20,573 nt of DNA from Paracoccaceae bacterium (GTDB lineage Bacteria; Pseudomonadota; Alphaproteobacteria; Rhodobacterales; Rhodobacteraceae), in the NCBI GenBank assembly GCA_021767525.1, contig JAASTF010000020.1, forward strand, positions 1 through 20,573, in the 5' to 3' direction. The notes beneath the pieces were generated by a model that saw only the letters and a program-made list of their open reading frames with translations, ran no database searches and was not told the DNA's origin. The position numbers were made by a program, and so were the translations under genes. Numbering within the stretch: the first letter of the stretch is position 1; every line of letters begins with the position of its first letter. Shown here one piece after another: positions 1 through 7,449 of the stretch.

Positions 1-730
1 TCCGGTCAAAGCCATCGTCGCCACGATCGGCACACACTGGTCCGCCTGGCTCGTCTCACCGCCAGTGCTTTCGCCTGTCACTTCCTCGCGTGTGAAAGTT
101 ACCGAGGCTATCCCCCAATTGCCCCGGCCCGCGCATTATGATCATGACGATCCTGTCCTTTTGTCGTTCCTTCCCTCTGCTCGGCCTGTCGTCATGCGGC
201 CGAACACCTCAAACAGATCACTTGCCACCGGTTTTCAGGGTTGCCGTCCAACGGGCGCAGGTCAAGAGTTTCGTGCCCGGAGTGATTAATTGCAGTGCGA
301 AAAATCGATCTTGACGATCTGACTTCGGCGCCCGTTCATGCGTGGGTCGCAAAGGCCTGAGCTGATGCGCGTAAGGCGCGCAGATCTCCAAGCGCCCTCG
401 AATGTTTTGTTTTGTGGATCAATCGGATCCCGCCGGTTTCGCCTGTCTGACCAAAACCGTCGCGACACCTCGGGTTCTGGATGTTCTGGTTTCGGTTGAG
501 CGCGGATATCAGGGTTGGACGATCATTTCAGGCCGCTGTCGAAGCGGGCTTGCGATGGCGCGTGGATCAGGCGCGATGTGCCTGCCTCTCGCAACGGTCT
601 TGCCCGGCTCGAACGGTCCGCTCGACCGTTTGATCGTCGCGGGCAAGAAACCCTGCCTTTGTGCCCCGCGTGAAAGCAAGGATGTGAAAGCCGGCTCACC
701 GTCCTTGGCTACTGCTTGCGCAGCCTGGGA
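1..730. other. Stretch without a supportable gene
   Basis: I see no convincing gene, RNA gene or terminator here. A plus-strand open frame from 402 to 866 is the longest, but its third codon positions are not GC-enriched as in the neighbouring genes, it resembles nothing I recognise, and its 3' part lies antisense to the well-supported che gene ending at 731. A minus-strand frame running off the left edge (about positions 1-90) could be the start of a gene outside the window, but has no recognisable motif. A short hairpin (about 614-633, AACGGTC/GACCGTT) lacks a T-run and is not a clear terminator for the che operon that reads into this region. Confidence 0.5.
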
Positions 731-1093
731 TCAGCCCACCCAAAGATCCGTTTCCTGCGCCGAGTCCTGTTTTTCGTCGGCTGCAGCACCTTTTTCGCCA
801 AGGCGCTTGGCCTGGGCGCGCAGGGGTAGCTGGCTTGCCGCGACGGAAGGGACGCAATGGCCCTGAGCGTCGACAGTATCGACCAGCGCCAGCAGAAACT
901 TCTCCAGCCCTTGCAGCGACTGGCGCACCGTATCGGCGCGATGCAGTTCACTGGGCACCGGGCCAGCAATCCGCGGCAACACGGCCCCAATGGCGTGATC
1001 GATTTCGGCTGCATCAATGGCCATTCTGCGCAACTCTTGCGCCACAAGCTGAATGGCTTCGCCAACAGGGACGCGCGTACCGGGATCGCTCAT
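731..1093 (-). CDS. Small helical che-operon protein, candidate CheY phosphatase
   Basis: This 120-aa protein is the last gene of the minus-strand chemotaxis operon. Its ATG overlaps the stop of cheY1 as ATGA, so the two are translationally coupled. I cannot assign it to a named family from sequence alone. It is predicted mostly helical, with a Pro-containing turn near residues 40-47, and has no signal peptide or membrane segment. In the central helix residues 54-58 read DTVRQ, a D-x3-Q pattern like the catalytic Asp/Gln pair of CheZ phosphatases, followed by a Leu-rich helix to about residue 74. The last 25 residues are charged and probably disordered. Seen: the motif and the coupling. Inferred: a CheZ-like role in dephosphorylating CheY. 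It could instead be an adaptor with no enzymatic function. Confidence 0.75.
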   Translation of the reverse strand: MSDPGTRVPVGEAIQLVAQELRRMAIDAAEIDHAIGAVLPRIAGPVPSELHRADTVRQSLQGLEKFLLALVDTVDAQGHCVPSVAASQLPLRAQAKRLGEKGAAADEKQDSAQETDLWVG

Positions 1094-1479
1094 TGCAGTT
1101 TGCCCGTGACCGTTTCGATGCTGCGCAGCAAGGACTCCTTTGTAAAAGGTTTCATTACGAAATTGTTCAGACCGGCGCGCTGTCCGCGTTCCAGAACACT
1201 ACGATCGCCCTTGCCGGTGATCAGGATAAAGCCGATCCGCTGTGTCGACTTGTTCGAACGCAATGCCTCGAGCAGTTGAATGCCGTCCATTCCGGGCATG
1301 TTGTAATCCGACAGAACCAGGTGAACAGGCGCAGCGGCCAGTTTTTTGAACGCGCGTTCGCCATTCGCCTCGTATTGAACATTGTACAAACCCGCCCAAT
1401 CCAGCGCCTGTTCGATCAGGCCTCGGCTGACGGACATATCGTCGACCACCATAAGGTGCAGCTGCGATTTCAAAGGCAT
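1090..1479 (-). CDS. cheY: CheY-type single-domain response regulator (CheY1)
   Basis: This is a stand-alone receiver domain of 129 aa, taking phosphate from CheA and probably acting at the flagellar switch or as a phosphate sink. The acidic pair D13-D14 (VVDD), phospho-acceptor D58 (in SDYNMPGMDG), switch Thr T88 (LITG) and invariant K110 (KPF) are all present, so it should be phosphorylatable. No output domain follows. The ATG at 1479 is preceded by AAGGA at a good distance. It lies 33 bp after cheR and overlaps the following small gene by 4 bp. It is one of two CheYs in this operon; sequence alone does not say which one binds the motor. The shorter acidic loop and the YNMP motif resemble the CheY copies downstream of cheR in other alphaproteobacteria. 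Confidence 0.93.
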   Translation of the reverse strand: MPLKSQLHLMVVDDMSVSRGLIEQALDWAGLYNVQYEANGERAFKKLAAAPVHLVLSDYNMPGMDGIQLLEALRSNKSTQRIGFILITGKGDRSVLERGQRAGLNNFVMKPFTKESLLRSIETVTGKLQ

Positions 1480-1512
1480 TTTGGTTCCTTGTCAGTTTAG
1501 GAAGTCGGCCGA

Positions 1513-2358
1513 TCAGTCATGCCGAGCGAGGTGTTTGCGGGTGTAGTGCGTTGGCCCGGCGAGTTGGAATGCGGCGCTGGCCGGACCATCCAGTCGTTCG
1601 GAGTGGCCAATGAACAGATGCCCGCCGGGTGTGATCTGCTGGGCCAGTCGCTGCCACAGCCTTTGTCGGGCTTTTTCGTCGAAATAGATCACCACGTTCC
1701 TGCAGAAAACGGCATCGAATTTGCCGGTGAAAGGCCAGTCCTGGTGCAGGTTCAGCTCGGCAAATCTCATGATGGCCCGCAGGTTCTCGCGCACTTCATA
1801 GGTGTCGCCGCTGCGCACAAAGAACGCCTCGCGCTGGCGATCGCCAAGCCCGTTCATGCTGTTTTCGGAGTAAATGCCAGCCTCGGCGCGGGCCACCATC
1901 TGCGGGTCGATATCGGTTGCCAAGATCAGAAAATCGTGGCGCGCCGCCTCGGGAAAAGCTTCGTGCACGGTCATCGCGATCGAATATGCCTCTTCCCCCG
2001 ATGAACATGCCGCCGACCATAGTCTGACCCGGCCACCCTTGCGTGCGATGTCGATCAGGCCCGGCAGAACCTTCTTCGTCAGCACGTCGAAGTGATGCGC
2101 CTCGCGGAAAAAGGCGGTTACGTTCGTGGTCACTGCCGAAAGGATCTGGCGTCGCTCGTCGGCACCGCCAGGTCCATCCAGAAAGGCGCAATAGCCGGCG
2201 TAATCCGACAGCCCCAGCGTGCGCAGCCTGCGGTTCAGGCGGGCCATCAGCAAACCGCGCTTGGCTTCGGTCAGCACAATGCCGGAATCGGCATGGATGA
2301 TCTTGGCCAATTGCGCGAATTGAGCGTCCGTCAAAAGAGGTGGGGTGTCGAAATACAT
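1513..2358 (-). CDS. cheR: CheR chemoreceptor glutamate methyltransferase
   Basis: S-adenosylmethionine-dependent methylation of glutamates on chemoreceptors, for adaptation. The chosen start gives 281 aa beginning MYFDTPP. A longer frame upstream, from 2436, would overlap cheW by about 70 bp and adds unrelated residues, so it is rejected. An N-terminal helical domain (about residues 10-80) is followed by the Rossmann methyltransferase with the SAM loop LWSAACSSGEEAYS, the acidic ATDIDP strand, the CRNVVIYF motif and GGHLFIGHSERL near the C-terminus, all canonical for CheR. The start lies 4 bp after the cheW stop without a strong Shine-Dalgarno, which suggests translational coupling. No TPR extension is present. 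Length and motifs fit an intact enzyme. Confidence 0.95.
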   Translation of the reverse strand: MYFDTPPLLTDAQFAQLAKIIHADSGIVLTEAKRGLLMARLNRRLRTLGLSDYAGYCAFLDGPGGADERRQILSAVTTNVTAFFREAHHFDVLTKKVLPGLIDIARKGGRVRLWSAACSSGEEAYSIAMTVHEAFPEAARHDFLILATDIDPQMVARAEAGIYSENSMNGLGDRQREAFFVRSGDTYEVRENLRAIMRFAELNLHQDWPFTGKFDAVFCRNVVIYFDEKARQRLWQRLAQQITPGGHLFIGHSERLDGPASAAFQLAGPTHYTRKHLARHD

Positions 2359-2362
2359 GGTT

Positions 2363-2833
2363 TCAGCCGTCGACCATTTCCGGCGCCGGCAAAAGCTGTG
2401 CCAGGTCGATTTTTCGCAGGATGCGCCCGTCGTCAAACGTGATCATGCCGGTTATGAACTCTCGCGACGGATCGGACGCGATATCCGGAACGGGTTGCAT
2501 GGTGCTTTGGTCGATGGTGACGATGTCCGACACAAGGTCGGCCAACAGCCCGACGACACGTCCCTCATGCCAGGCGATGATCACCACGTGCCGCGGTGAC
2601 AGCTCGGTTGGGCCGAAGCCCAGACGCTCGGACAGGTCGACAACGGTCACCACCGAACCGCGGAGATTGATCACGCCTTTGACATAGCTGGGGGCGTGCG
2701 GCAAAGCGGTCGTCGGCGACCAGCCTCGGATTTCGCGCACCAGGTTGATATCGATGCAGAAATCCTGATCGGCAAGTTTGAAGGCAACGACATCGTTTTT
2801 TCCGATCGCGTTATGAGACATGTTTTCCAACAT
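2363..2833 (-). CDS. cheW: CheW coupling protein
   Basis: Adaptor that links chemoreceptor hairpins to the P5 domain of CheA. The 156-aa protein is essentially one CheW (SH3-like double barrel) domain. VVAFKLADQDFCIDI, VREIRGW, the hallmark SYVKGVINLRGSVVTVVDL and the C-terminal ITGMITFDDGRILRKIDL are visible. The start at 2833 (MLENMSHN) lies 4 bp after the cheA stop; the ATG at 2821 (MSHN) is an alternative that would shorten it by four residues. A frame extending to 2914 would overlap the 3' end of cheA by about 75 bp and is unlikely. It sits between cheA and cheR, as expected for a core signalling operon. Confidence 0.94.
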   Translation of the reverse strand: MLENMSHNAIGKNDVVAFKLADQDFCIDINLVREIRGWSPTTALPHAPSYVKGVINLRGSVVTVVDLSERLGFGPTELSPRHVVIIAWHEGRVVGLLADLVSDIVTIDQSTMQPVPDIASDPSREFITGMITFDDGRILRKIDLAQLLPAPEMVDG

Positions 2834-2837
2834 CTGA

Positions 2838-4925
2838 TTACCCGTTTGCTGCGTAGGCGATTGATGAGCGGTGGTGTTCGGACACCGAGGATTGAACGAT
2901 CTCCTCGGGATCAATGATCAGAGCGATGTTGCCATCCCCAAGTATGGTGGCGGCCGATACGCCGGGCACGCGGCCATAGTTTTCCTCGAGGCTTTTGATG
3001 ACGACTTGCCTTTGGTCGAAGATGGCGTCGACATGCAAAGCCGCCCGCCTGTGGCTGTCGGTTTCCACGACGATCAGAACGCCCTCTTCCAGCGGCGCCA
3101 TGTCGCGGCGCAGGCCGAACGTGCAGGCCACGTCGACGATCGGGATCAACTCGCCACGGTTCGACAGCAACCGACCGTTCTTGCCAACACCATGTAAGCT
3201 GGCGCCGGTCGGTCGCAGGGTTTCCTGAACTGCCGTGATCGGCAACACCATCGTCTGATCGTGGATCTGGATCAGCATGCCTTCAAGAACGGCCAGCGTC
3301 AGCGGAAGCGTGATCGAAAAGCTTGTTCCTTCGCCCTCTTGCGATTGGATCATGACGCGGCCGCCCAATGCCATGATCTCGCGCCGAACCACATCCAGGC
3401 CGACGCCACGCCCGGAAAGATCCGAGACCTCGGATTTCGACGAGAAACCGGGCATGAACAAAAGCGCGTCGATCTCGGACGGTGACAGCGTCGCGTCGGG
3501 CGAGACAAGGCCGCGTTCTTCGGCAATCTGGCGAACGCGCGTGCGGTCGATACCGCCGCCATCATCGGCGACCTCGATCAGAACCCGGCCCGAACGATGC
3601 GCGGCCGAAAGGGTGATCGTGCCCTGTTGCGGCTTGCCGCGTCGTTGGCGGGTGACGGCGTCTTCCAATCCATGATCGACCGAATTTCGGATCATGTGGG
3701 TCAGCGGATCGACCAGGCGCTCGATCATCGTCTTGTCGACTTCGGTTGCTTCGCCCAGCATCTCCAAGCGAACCTGCTTGCCGGTCGCGTCGGCGGCCTC
3801 GCGCAAAATCCTGTGCATCCGCTGGAACACCAGCTTCAATGGCTGGGCCCGGATGGACATCACGCTTTCCTGGATGTCGCCGGCAAGCTGTCGGATGCCT
3901 TCCAACGCCGTGTAGACATCGGGGTTTTCCGTGAAACCGGCGGTTTCGACCACTTGGTTCAGCATCGATTCCTTGATGACCAACTCACCGATCATGTTCA
4001 TCAATTTGTCGACACGATCGAGGCTGACGCGGATTGTCGCGTTGGCAGACGGTGCATTGACCTGGGCGCCTGCGACCGTGGTCGCGGGGTGTCCTTTTTC
4101 CGTTTCGGACGCGGCGAGAGGTTCGGGCGCATCATCGGTCGAGGCAGGCGCAACTTCGGTCGTCTCGCTATCGGGCAGGGGGCACGCATCGATGGCCGAG
4201 CGCGTTACTTCGAGCGTGCAGCAATCCAGAACGAATTCGAAGATCTCTTTGATTTCCGTTTCTGTCGCCTCGGTTGTCAGGGTAATGCGCCACCGAAGTC
4301 GCGGCTGATTGGCCGACCATTCCGACAGTGGTGGCACGGCATCTGTATCGGCCTCCACGGTCGCGTCGCCCAGTTGGCCAAGGGCATGCAACAGCGCGAC
4401 GGCATCATTGCCGCTGCGATACAGATCGGCGTCTGGGGCGAATGTGATGTCGAATGCGGTCGCTTGGTCGGCAATGTCGATTGGCCCCAGATCGAGCGCG
4501 AGCGGAACGAAATCAAAGTTTTCTTCCTCTTCCTCTGCATCTGCGCCGATCAGGCCGTCAAGCTCGCTGAGCAGTTCCTGCATGCGAGACTGGTCGCCTG
4601 CTTCGGACTGGCGCGCGGCCGCCACGAGATCTGTCAGAACATCCGAGGCACGGTGGAGCACGGCCATCACAGGCGGGTCCGCCACCAGTTTGTTCGACCG
4701 GAGCATGTCGAGCACCGTTTCGAAACGGTGCGCGAAGGTGACAAGGTCGCTCAAGCCAAAGGCAGCGGCCGCACCCTTCATCGAATGAACCGCGCGGAAC
4801 ACCGAATGTACCGTTTCGATCTCGTGCCCGGGCTCTTCCATTTCGCGCAGCCCGGTGGACAGGTTGTCGAGAAGTTCGTCGCATTCGACGAAAAACATCT
4901 CGAGAAAATCGTCGTTGTCTGACAT
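2838..4925 (-). CDS. cheA: CheA chemotaxis histidine kinase
   Basis: Cytoplasmic kinase of the receptor arrays, 695 aa, with all five domains. P1 (HPt) carries phospho-His H47 in FRAVHSMKGAAAAFG. An acidic linker leads to a P2-like regulator-binding segment around residues 200-250. P3 dimerisation begins with RVSLDRVDKLMNMIGELV. P4 (HATPase) has the N box THMIRNSVDHGLE, the G1 box DDGGGID and the GRGVGLDVV G2 box. P5 (CheW-like) fills roughly the last 140 residues. The start MSDNDD at 4925 is fixed by a GGGAG Shine-Dalgarno 8 nt upstream; the longer frame to 4976 adds 17 residues overlapping cheY2. All catalytic features look intact, so the kinase should phosphorylate both CheYs, whereas the CheB of this locus lacks a phospho-acceptor. 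Confidence 0.96.
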   Translation of the reverse strand: MSDNDDFLEMFFVECDELLDNLSTGLREMEEPGHEIETVHSVFRAVHSMKGAAAAFGLSDLVTFAHRFETVLDMLRSNKLVADPPVMAVLHRASDVLTDLVAAARQSEAGDQSRMQELLSELDGLIGADAEEEEENFDFVPLALDLGPIDIADQATAFDITFAPDADLYRSGNDAVALLHALGQLGDATVEADTDAVPPLSEWSANQPRLRWRITLTTEATETEIKEIFEFVLDCCTLEVTRSAIDACPLPDSETTEVAPASTDDAPEPLAASETEKGHPATTVAGAQVNAPSANATIRVSLDRVDKLMNMIGELVIKESMLNQVVETAGFTENPDVYTALEGIRQLAGDIQESVMSIRAQPLKLVFQRMHRILREAADATGKQVRLEMLGEATEVDKTMIERLVDPLTHMIRNSVDHGLEDAVTRQRRGKPQQGTITLSAAHRSGRVLIEVADDGGGIDRTRVRQIAEERGLVSPDATLSPSEIDALLFMPGFSSKSEVSDLSGRGVGLDVVRREIMALGGRVMIQSQEGEGTSFSITLPLTLAVLEGMLIQIHDQTMVLPITAVQETLRPTGASLHGVGKNGRLLSNRGELIPIVDVACTFGLRRDMAPLEEGVLIVVETDSHRRAALHVDAIFDQRQVVIKSLEENYGRVPGVSAATILGDGNIALIIDPEEIVQSSVSEHHRSSIAYAANG

Positions 4926-4929
4926 TCGT

Positions 4930-5298
4930 TTATCTCCCGAGCACTCGGTGGATGACGGACACGAAATGTGCGTCATCGAACGGTTTGACGATCCAGCCCG
5001 TCGCCCCCGCCGCGCGGGCGCGCGCCTTTAGATCGGGGCTGCTTTCGGTGGTCAGAACCAGGATCGGGACGCTGCCGAAATCGCGCGTCTGACGAACCGA
5101 CTCGATCAGGCCGAACCCGTCCATGCGCGGCATGTTGATATCGGTGATGATCAGATCGGGTTCCGCGTCCGACAGGGTGCCCACACCCTCGACGCCATCG
5201 GTCGCCAGGAACACCTCGAATCCTGCGTTCTTGAGAACTTTCGAGACAAGGCCACGGATTGTGGGCGAGTCGTCGACGGCCAAAATGCGTGCGGTCAC
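4930..5298 (-). CDS. cheY: CheY-type single-domain response regulator (CheY2)
   Basis: This 122-aa receiver domain starts with GTG (VTARILAVDDS) and overlaps the STAS stop by 4 bp (GTGA), which decides the start; a longer frame to 5373 would run through the STAS gene. The acidic pair D9-D10, phospho-acceptor D53 (TDINMPRMDG), T83 and K105 (KPF) are present. It has no output domain. It lies 4 bp upstream of cheA, the usual place for the primary CheY. Its TDINMP motif is closer to the common CheY consensus than the SDYNMP of CheY1. It is predicted to receive phosphate from CheA; which of the two regulators drives the motor cannot be told here. Confidence 0.94.
   Translation of the reverse strand: MTARILAVDDSPTIRGLVSKVLKNAGFEVFLATDGVEGVGTLSDAEPDLIITDINMPRMDGFGLIESVRQTRDFGSVPILVLTTESSPDLKARARAAGATGWIVKPFDDAHFVSVIHRVLGR
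4934..4938 (-). promoter_or_regulatory. Ribosome binding site of cheA
   Basis: GGGAG on the minus strand lies 8 nt before the ATG at 4925. It overlaps the 3' end of cheY2 and decides the CheA start against the upstream in-frame ATG at 4976. Confidence 0.8.
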
Positions 5299-5570
5299 TG
5301 TGCGGCCTCCTCTGCGAAGTCTTCCGTCGAAAGACCGATTTCCCCAAGCGCATCCTGGGCCTCTTGCGACCAACCGCTGACGGAAAAATGCGTCTCATCG
5401 GCAAGCCACTGTTTCTGTGCCGCGATCAGCATTTCGGCCCCAATAGCCCCAAGCCTGCGCACGTGTGATGCGTCAAGCGTGACGACCTCACCCCGGTGCG
5501 ACAGCAAATGGTCTGCAACGGTTTGCGCGGCTCGCTGGTCCAGCACTTCGGGAAGTTCGATTCGTAGCAT
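5295..5570 (-). CDS. STAS-domain protein, first gene of the che operon
   Basis: This 91-aa single STAS (anti-anti-sigma-like) domain has a beta-alpha pattern centred on VVTLDASHVRRLGAIGAEMLIAA. In SpoIIAA-type proteins the loop after the central strand reads about D-S-x-G, and the Ser is phosphorylated; here the equivalent positions are G41-A42-I43-G44, so no phosphorylatable residue is present. The start ATG at 5570 is preceded by a near-perfect Shine-Dalgarno. It overlaps cheY2 by 4 bp, so it is made together with the signalling proteins. STAS proteins at the head of che operons occur in Rhodobacterales and other alphaproteobacteria. A role as a protein-binding partner of CheA, CheY or a receptor is inferred, not shown. 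No anti-sigma kinase is encoded in the window. Confidence 0.88.
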   Translation of the reverse strand: MLRIELPEVLDQRAAQTVADHLLSHRGEVVTLDASHVRRLGAIGAEMLIAAQKQWLADETHFSVSGWSQEAQDALGEIGLSTEDFAEEAAQ

Positions 5571-5571
5571 T

Positions 5572-5582
5572 CCACCTCCTTT
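5572..5582 (-). promoter_or_regulatory. Strong ribosome binding site before the STAS gene
   Basis: Minus-strand AAAGGAGGTGG lies immediately upstream of the ATG at 5570. It is close to the full anti-16S complement and the strongest translation signal in the window, consistent with it heading a well-expressed operon. Confidence 0.8.
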
Positions 5583-5768
5583 GGCGCGACCGTCGGGATA
5601 AGATGTCTGGGCCAGGTCCAGATCTGGCCGTGCTGCGTCGCGGCTCCGTTCGGGCTATCAGCCAAGATTTAAGAATTGGTTTCGTGGCGCTGATCGCTTT
5701 GCGCCTTTTGGCTGTCGGTTGAACACGGTTTCTTAATGGCTCGGTCCTAGCATCGGCGCACGAGTTGC
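5583..5768. promoter_or_regulatory. Divergent che intergenic region, promoters inferred
   Basis: About 190 bp separate the minus-strand STAS-cheY2-cheA operon from plus-strand cheB, so both promoters should lie here. The region is locally AT-richer (around 5665-5690 and 5720-5750) than the flanking genes. I cannot assign a convincing sigma-70 or sigma-28 promoter by eye. TTAA half-sites at 5669-5672 and 5733-5736 could be CtrA-type half-sites, since CtrA controls motility in several Rhodobacterales, but this is only an inference. Confidence 0.35.
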
Positions 5769-5773
5769 AGGAG
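5769..5773 (+). promoter_or_regulatory. Ribosome binding site of cheB
   Basis: AGGAG lies 6 nt before the GTG at 5780. This supports the GTG start over the TTG at 5765, which would sit upstream of the same element. Confidence 0.75.
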
Positions 5774-5779
5774 TGTCCG

Positions 5780-6781
5780 GTGTCTGGTCCCACAGTTTTG
5801 ATTGCCGATCCAAACCGCGCGCGAATGAATAAGGTGCGCGACGCGTGCGCTGATATGGGGCTGCGGTCTGTTGCCTTGGCCGGAACCCTGGCCGATGCCT
5901 ATCAAATGGCCGAAGAGCTGGAACCGCGCCGCGTGGCCATTGCGGCAGAATTCACCCGCACCGACGAATTCGGAGCGCTGATGCAGCTTTTTGAGCTGGT
6001 GCGGACCCGGGTTTTTCTGTTCGGCGACGGCCGTGCTGCGGCTGGGCAGCCTGTGCATCTGGTGGACACGCCGGGCGCTTTGGCGACTTTCGCGGCCACC
6101 TTGTCCTCGGGATTGGTGCAACCCAAGGCGCCGCCGACCTTGCCGCAGCCACAAAACACCGGCGCGCGCGGTGCGAAAGACATGCCATTGATTCTGATCG
6201 GCGCGTCGACAGGGGGCGTCAGCGCGCTGGAAGAGGTGCTTTTGAGTTTTCCAACAGATTGCCCGCCGACTCTGGTCGTGCAGCACATGCGTGCGGGTTT
6301 CGGACCCGGCCTCGTGCAGCGTCTTGATGCAACCGTACCGCCGCGCATCGTCGAAGCGGCGGATGGAAATGCCTTGTTGCCGGGCGTCGTGCATGTGGCG
6401 GCGGGAAATGGTTCGCATCTGGGCCTCCTCCAGCGGGGGGGCTTGGTTTGCGCGTTGACACGTGGGGCCGAGGTTTCGGGCCATTGCCCTTCGGTAGATG
6501 TGTTGTTTCAGCATGGTGCGGCGCTTGCCGAGCAGGTCGAGATCCGTGCAGCGCTGCTGACCGGTATGGGGGCGGATGGCGCCGACGGATTGCGGCGCCT
6601 GCGGGCTGCCGGCGCCCACACGATCGCGCAGGACAAGGACAGTTCGGTGGTTTGGGGGATGCCACGTGTGGCGATCGAAATGGGCGCCGCGGTCGAAGTC
6701 TTGCCTCTTCGCCAAATCGCACGCGGCTTGCTGACCGGCGCACGAAAAACCACCAGTCTCAACAGTCGGAGCACATCATGA
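5780..6781 (+). CDS. cheB: CheB methylesterase/deamidase with degenerate receiver domain
   Basis: Removes methyl groups from (and deamidates) chemoreceptor glutamates. The protein is 333 aa from GTG 5780. The C-terminal methylesterase (about residues 137-320) is intact: catalytic S143 in LIGASTGG, H169 in VVQHM and D266 in TGMGADG form the triad. The N-terminal domain (about 5-110) has the length and beta-alpha pattern of a receiver but not its chemistry. The usual acidic pair is reduced to A9-D10, and the segment matching the canonical D-I-E-M reads A-A-E-F, putting Ala55 where phospho-Asp should be. No KP motif is seen. CheA therefore probably cannot activate it in the classical way. It overlaps cheD by ATGA and is divergent from the kinase operon. 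Confidence 0.93.
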   Translation: MSGPTVLIADPNRARMNKVRDACADMGLRSVALAGTLADAYQMAEELEPRRVAIAAEFTRTDEFGALMQLFELVRTRVFLFGDGRAAAGQPVHLVDTPGALATFAATLSSGLVQPKAPPTLPQPQNTGARGAKDMPLILIGASTGGVSALEEVLLSFPTDCPPTLVVQHMRAGFGPGLVQRLDATVPPRIVEAADGNALLPGVVHVAAGNGSHLGLLQRGGLVCALTRGAEVSGHCPSVDVLFQHGAALAEQVEIRAALLTGMGADGADGLRRLRAAGAHTIAQDKDSSVVWGMPRVAIEMGAAVEVLPLRQIARGLLTGARKTTSLNSRSTS

Positions 6782-7296
6782 GCGAACTACGGTCCAAGGT
6801 TGTTCACGTGGTTCAGGGTGAGTTTCATGTATCGGACGCGCCCGATGTCATGCTTACCACCGTCTTGGGGTCATGTGTGGCCGCGTGCATTTTCGACCCG
6901 GTGCGCGGCATCGGTGGTATGAACCATTTCCTTTTGCCCGATGCTGTGGGCAATGCCGGCGACATCCGCTATGCCGCCGCGGCTATTGAAAGGCTTGTCA
7001 ACGCTCTATTGCGAAACGGGGCGCAGCGTGGGCGGTTGCAGGCCAAGCTTTTTGGCGGCGCGCGCATGATTCCGACATTGCCGGATATCGGCCGCCAGAA
7101 TGCCGAGGCCGCGAAACGCATATTGGAAACCGATGACATTCGCGTCGTAAGTGGCGATGTTTGCGGCACCGAGGCGCGCCGTATCCGTTTCTGGCCCACG
7201 TCCGGGCGGGTGCAGATGCTGCTTTTGGGCAACGAGGCGCCGCCCCCGGTCGAGCGGCCCAGCCGTCCGAGCGAAGGCGGGATCGAACTGTTTTGA
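6778..7296 (+). CDS. cheD: CheD chemoreceptor glutamine deamidase
   Basis: This 172-aa protein deamidates specific receptor glutamines and in some bacteria partners with CheC or CheY. The catalytic Cys C33 in TTVLGSCVAACIFD and H50 in GGMNHFLLP are present, as is the downstream KLFGGARM motif, so the enzyme looks functional. The start ATG at 6778 overlaps the cheB stop (ATGA); a frame reaching back to 6448 is a shadow inside cheB. The C-terminal tail is Pro-rich. No CheC or CheX phosphatase, the usual CheD partner, is encoded in the window. With a CheB that cannot be phosphorylated in the usual way, CheD together with the methylesterase may set receptor modification levels by other inputs; that is inference. 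Confidence 0.95.
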   Translation: MSELRSKVVHVVQGEFHVSDAPDVMLTTVLGSCVAACIFDPVRGIGGMNHFLLPDAVGNAGDIRYAAAAIERLVNALLRNGAQRGRLQAKLFGGARMIPTLPDIGRQNAEAAKRILETDDIRVVSGDVCGTEARRIRFWPTSGRVQMLLLGNEAPPPVERPSRPSEGGIELF

Positions 7297-7449
7297 CCTT
7301 GCCGCGTAAAGCGGGGCGCAGCAGGCATTTGCAAGGTTTTGTTAACCGTTTCAATGATTTGTGTATCACAAACATGCCGCCGGTAAAGGGCTGTTAATTC
7401 CCGGCGTTCTATCGTGCCACCGGTTATTAATGAAACGCAGAGCGCGCTG
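7297..7449 (+). promoter_or_regulatory. Spacer between cheD and the MCP1 unit, likely promoter
   Basis: This 153-bp AT-richer spacer holds TTGTTAAC at 7339-7346, an 8-mer that recurs upstream of MCP3 (11894-11901). TTAAC resembles a CtrA half-site. No clear -35/-10 pair was found by eye. A promoter for the small gene and MCP1 is inferred from the gap after cheD. Confidence 0.3.

Noticed and set aside
612..637. Hairpin AACGGTC/GACCGTT as a terminator for the che operon
   Set aside because: It has no T-run on either strand and only a 7-bp stem.
402..866. Plus-strand open frame of 154 codons upstream of and antisense to the last che gene
   Set aside because: Third codon positions are not GC-enriched, no family is recognisable, and the 3' third is antisense to the well-supported gene at 731-1093.
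3597..4922. Long plus-strand open frame of 441 codons inside cheA
   Set aside because: It lies wholly antisense to cheA, whose five domains are intact. Long antisense frames are expected in GC-rich coding DNA.
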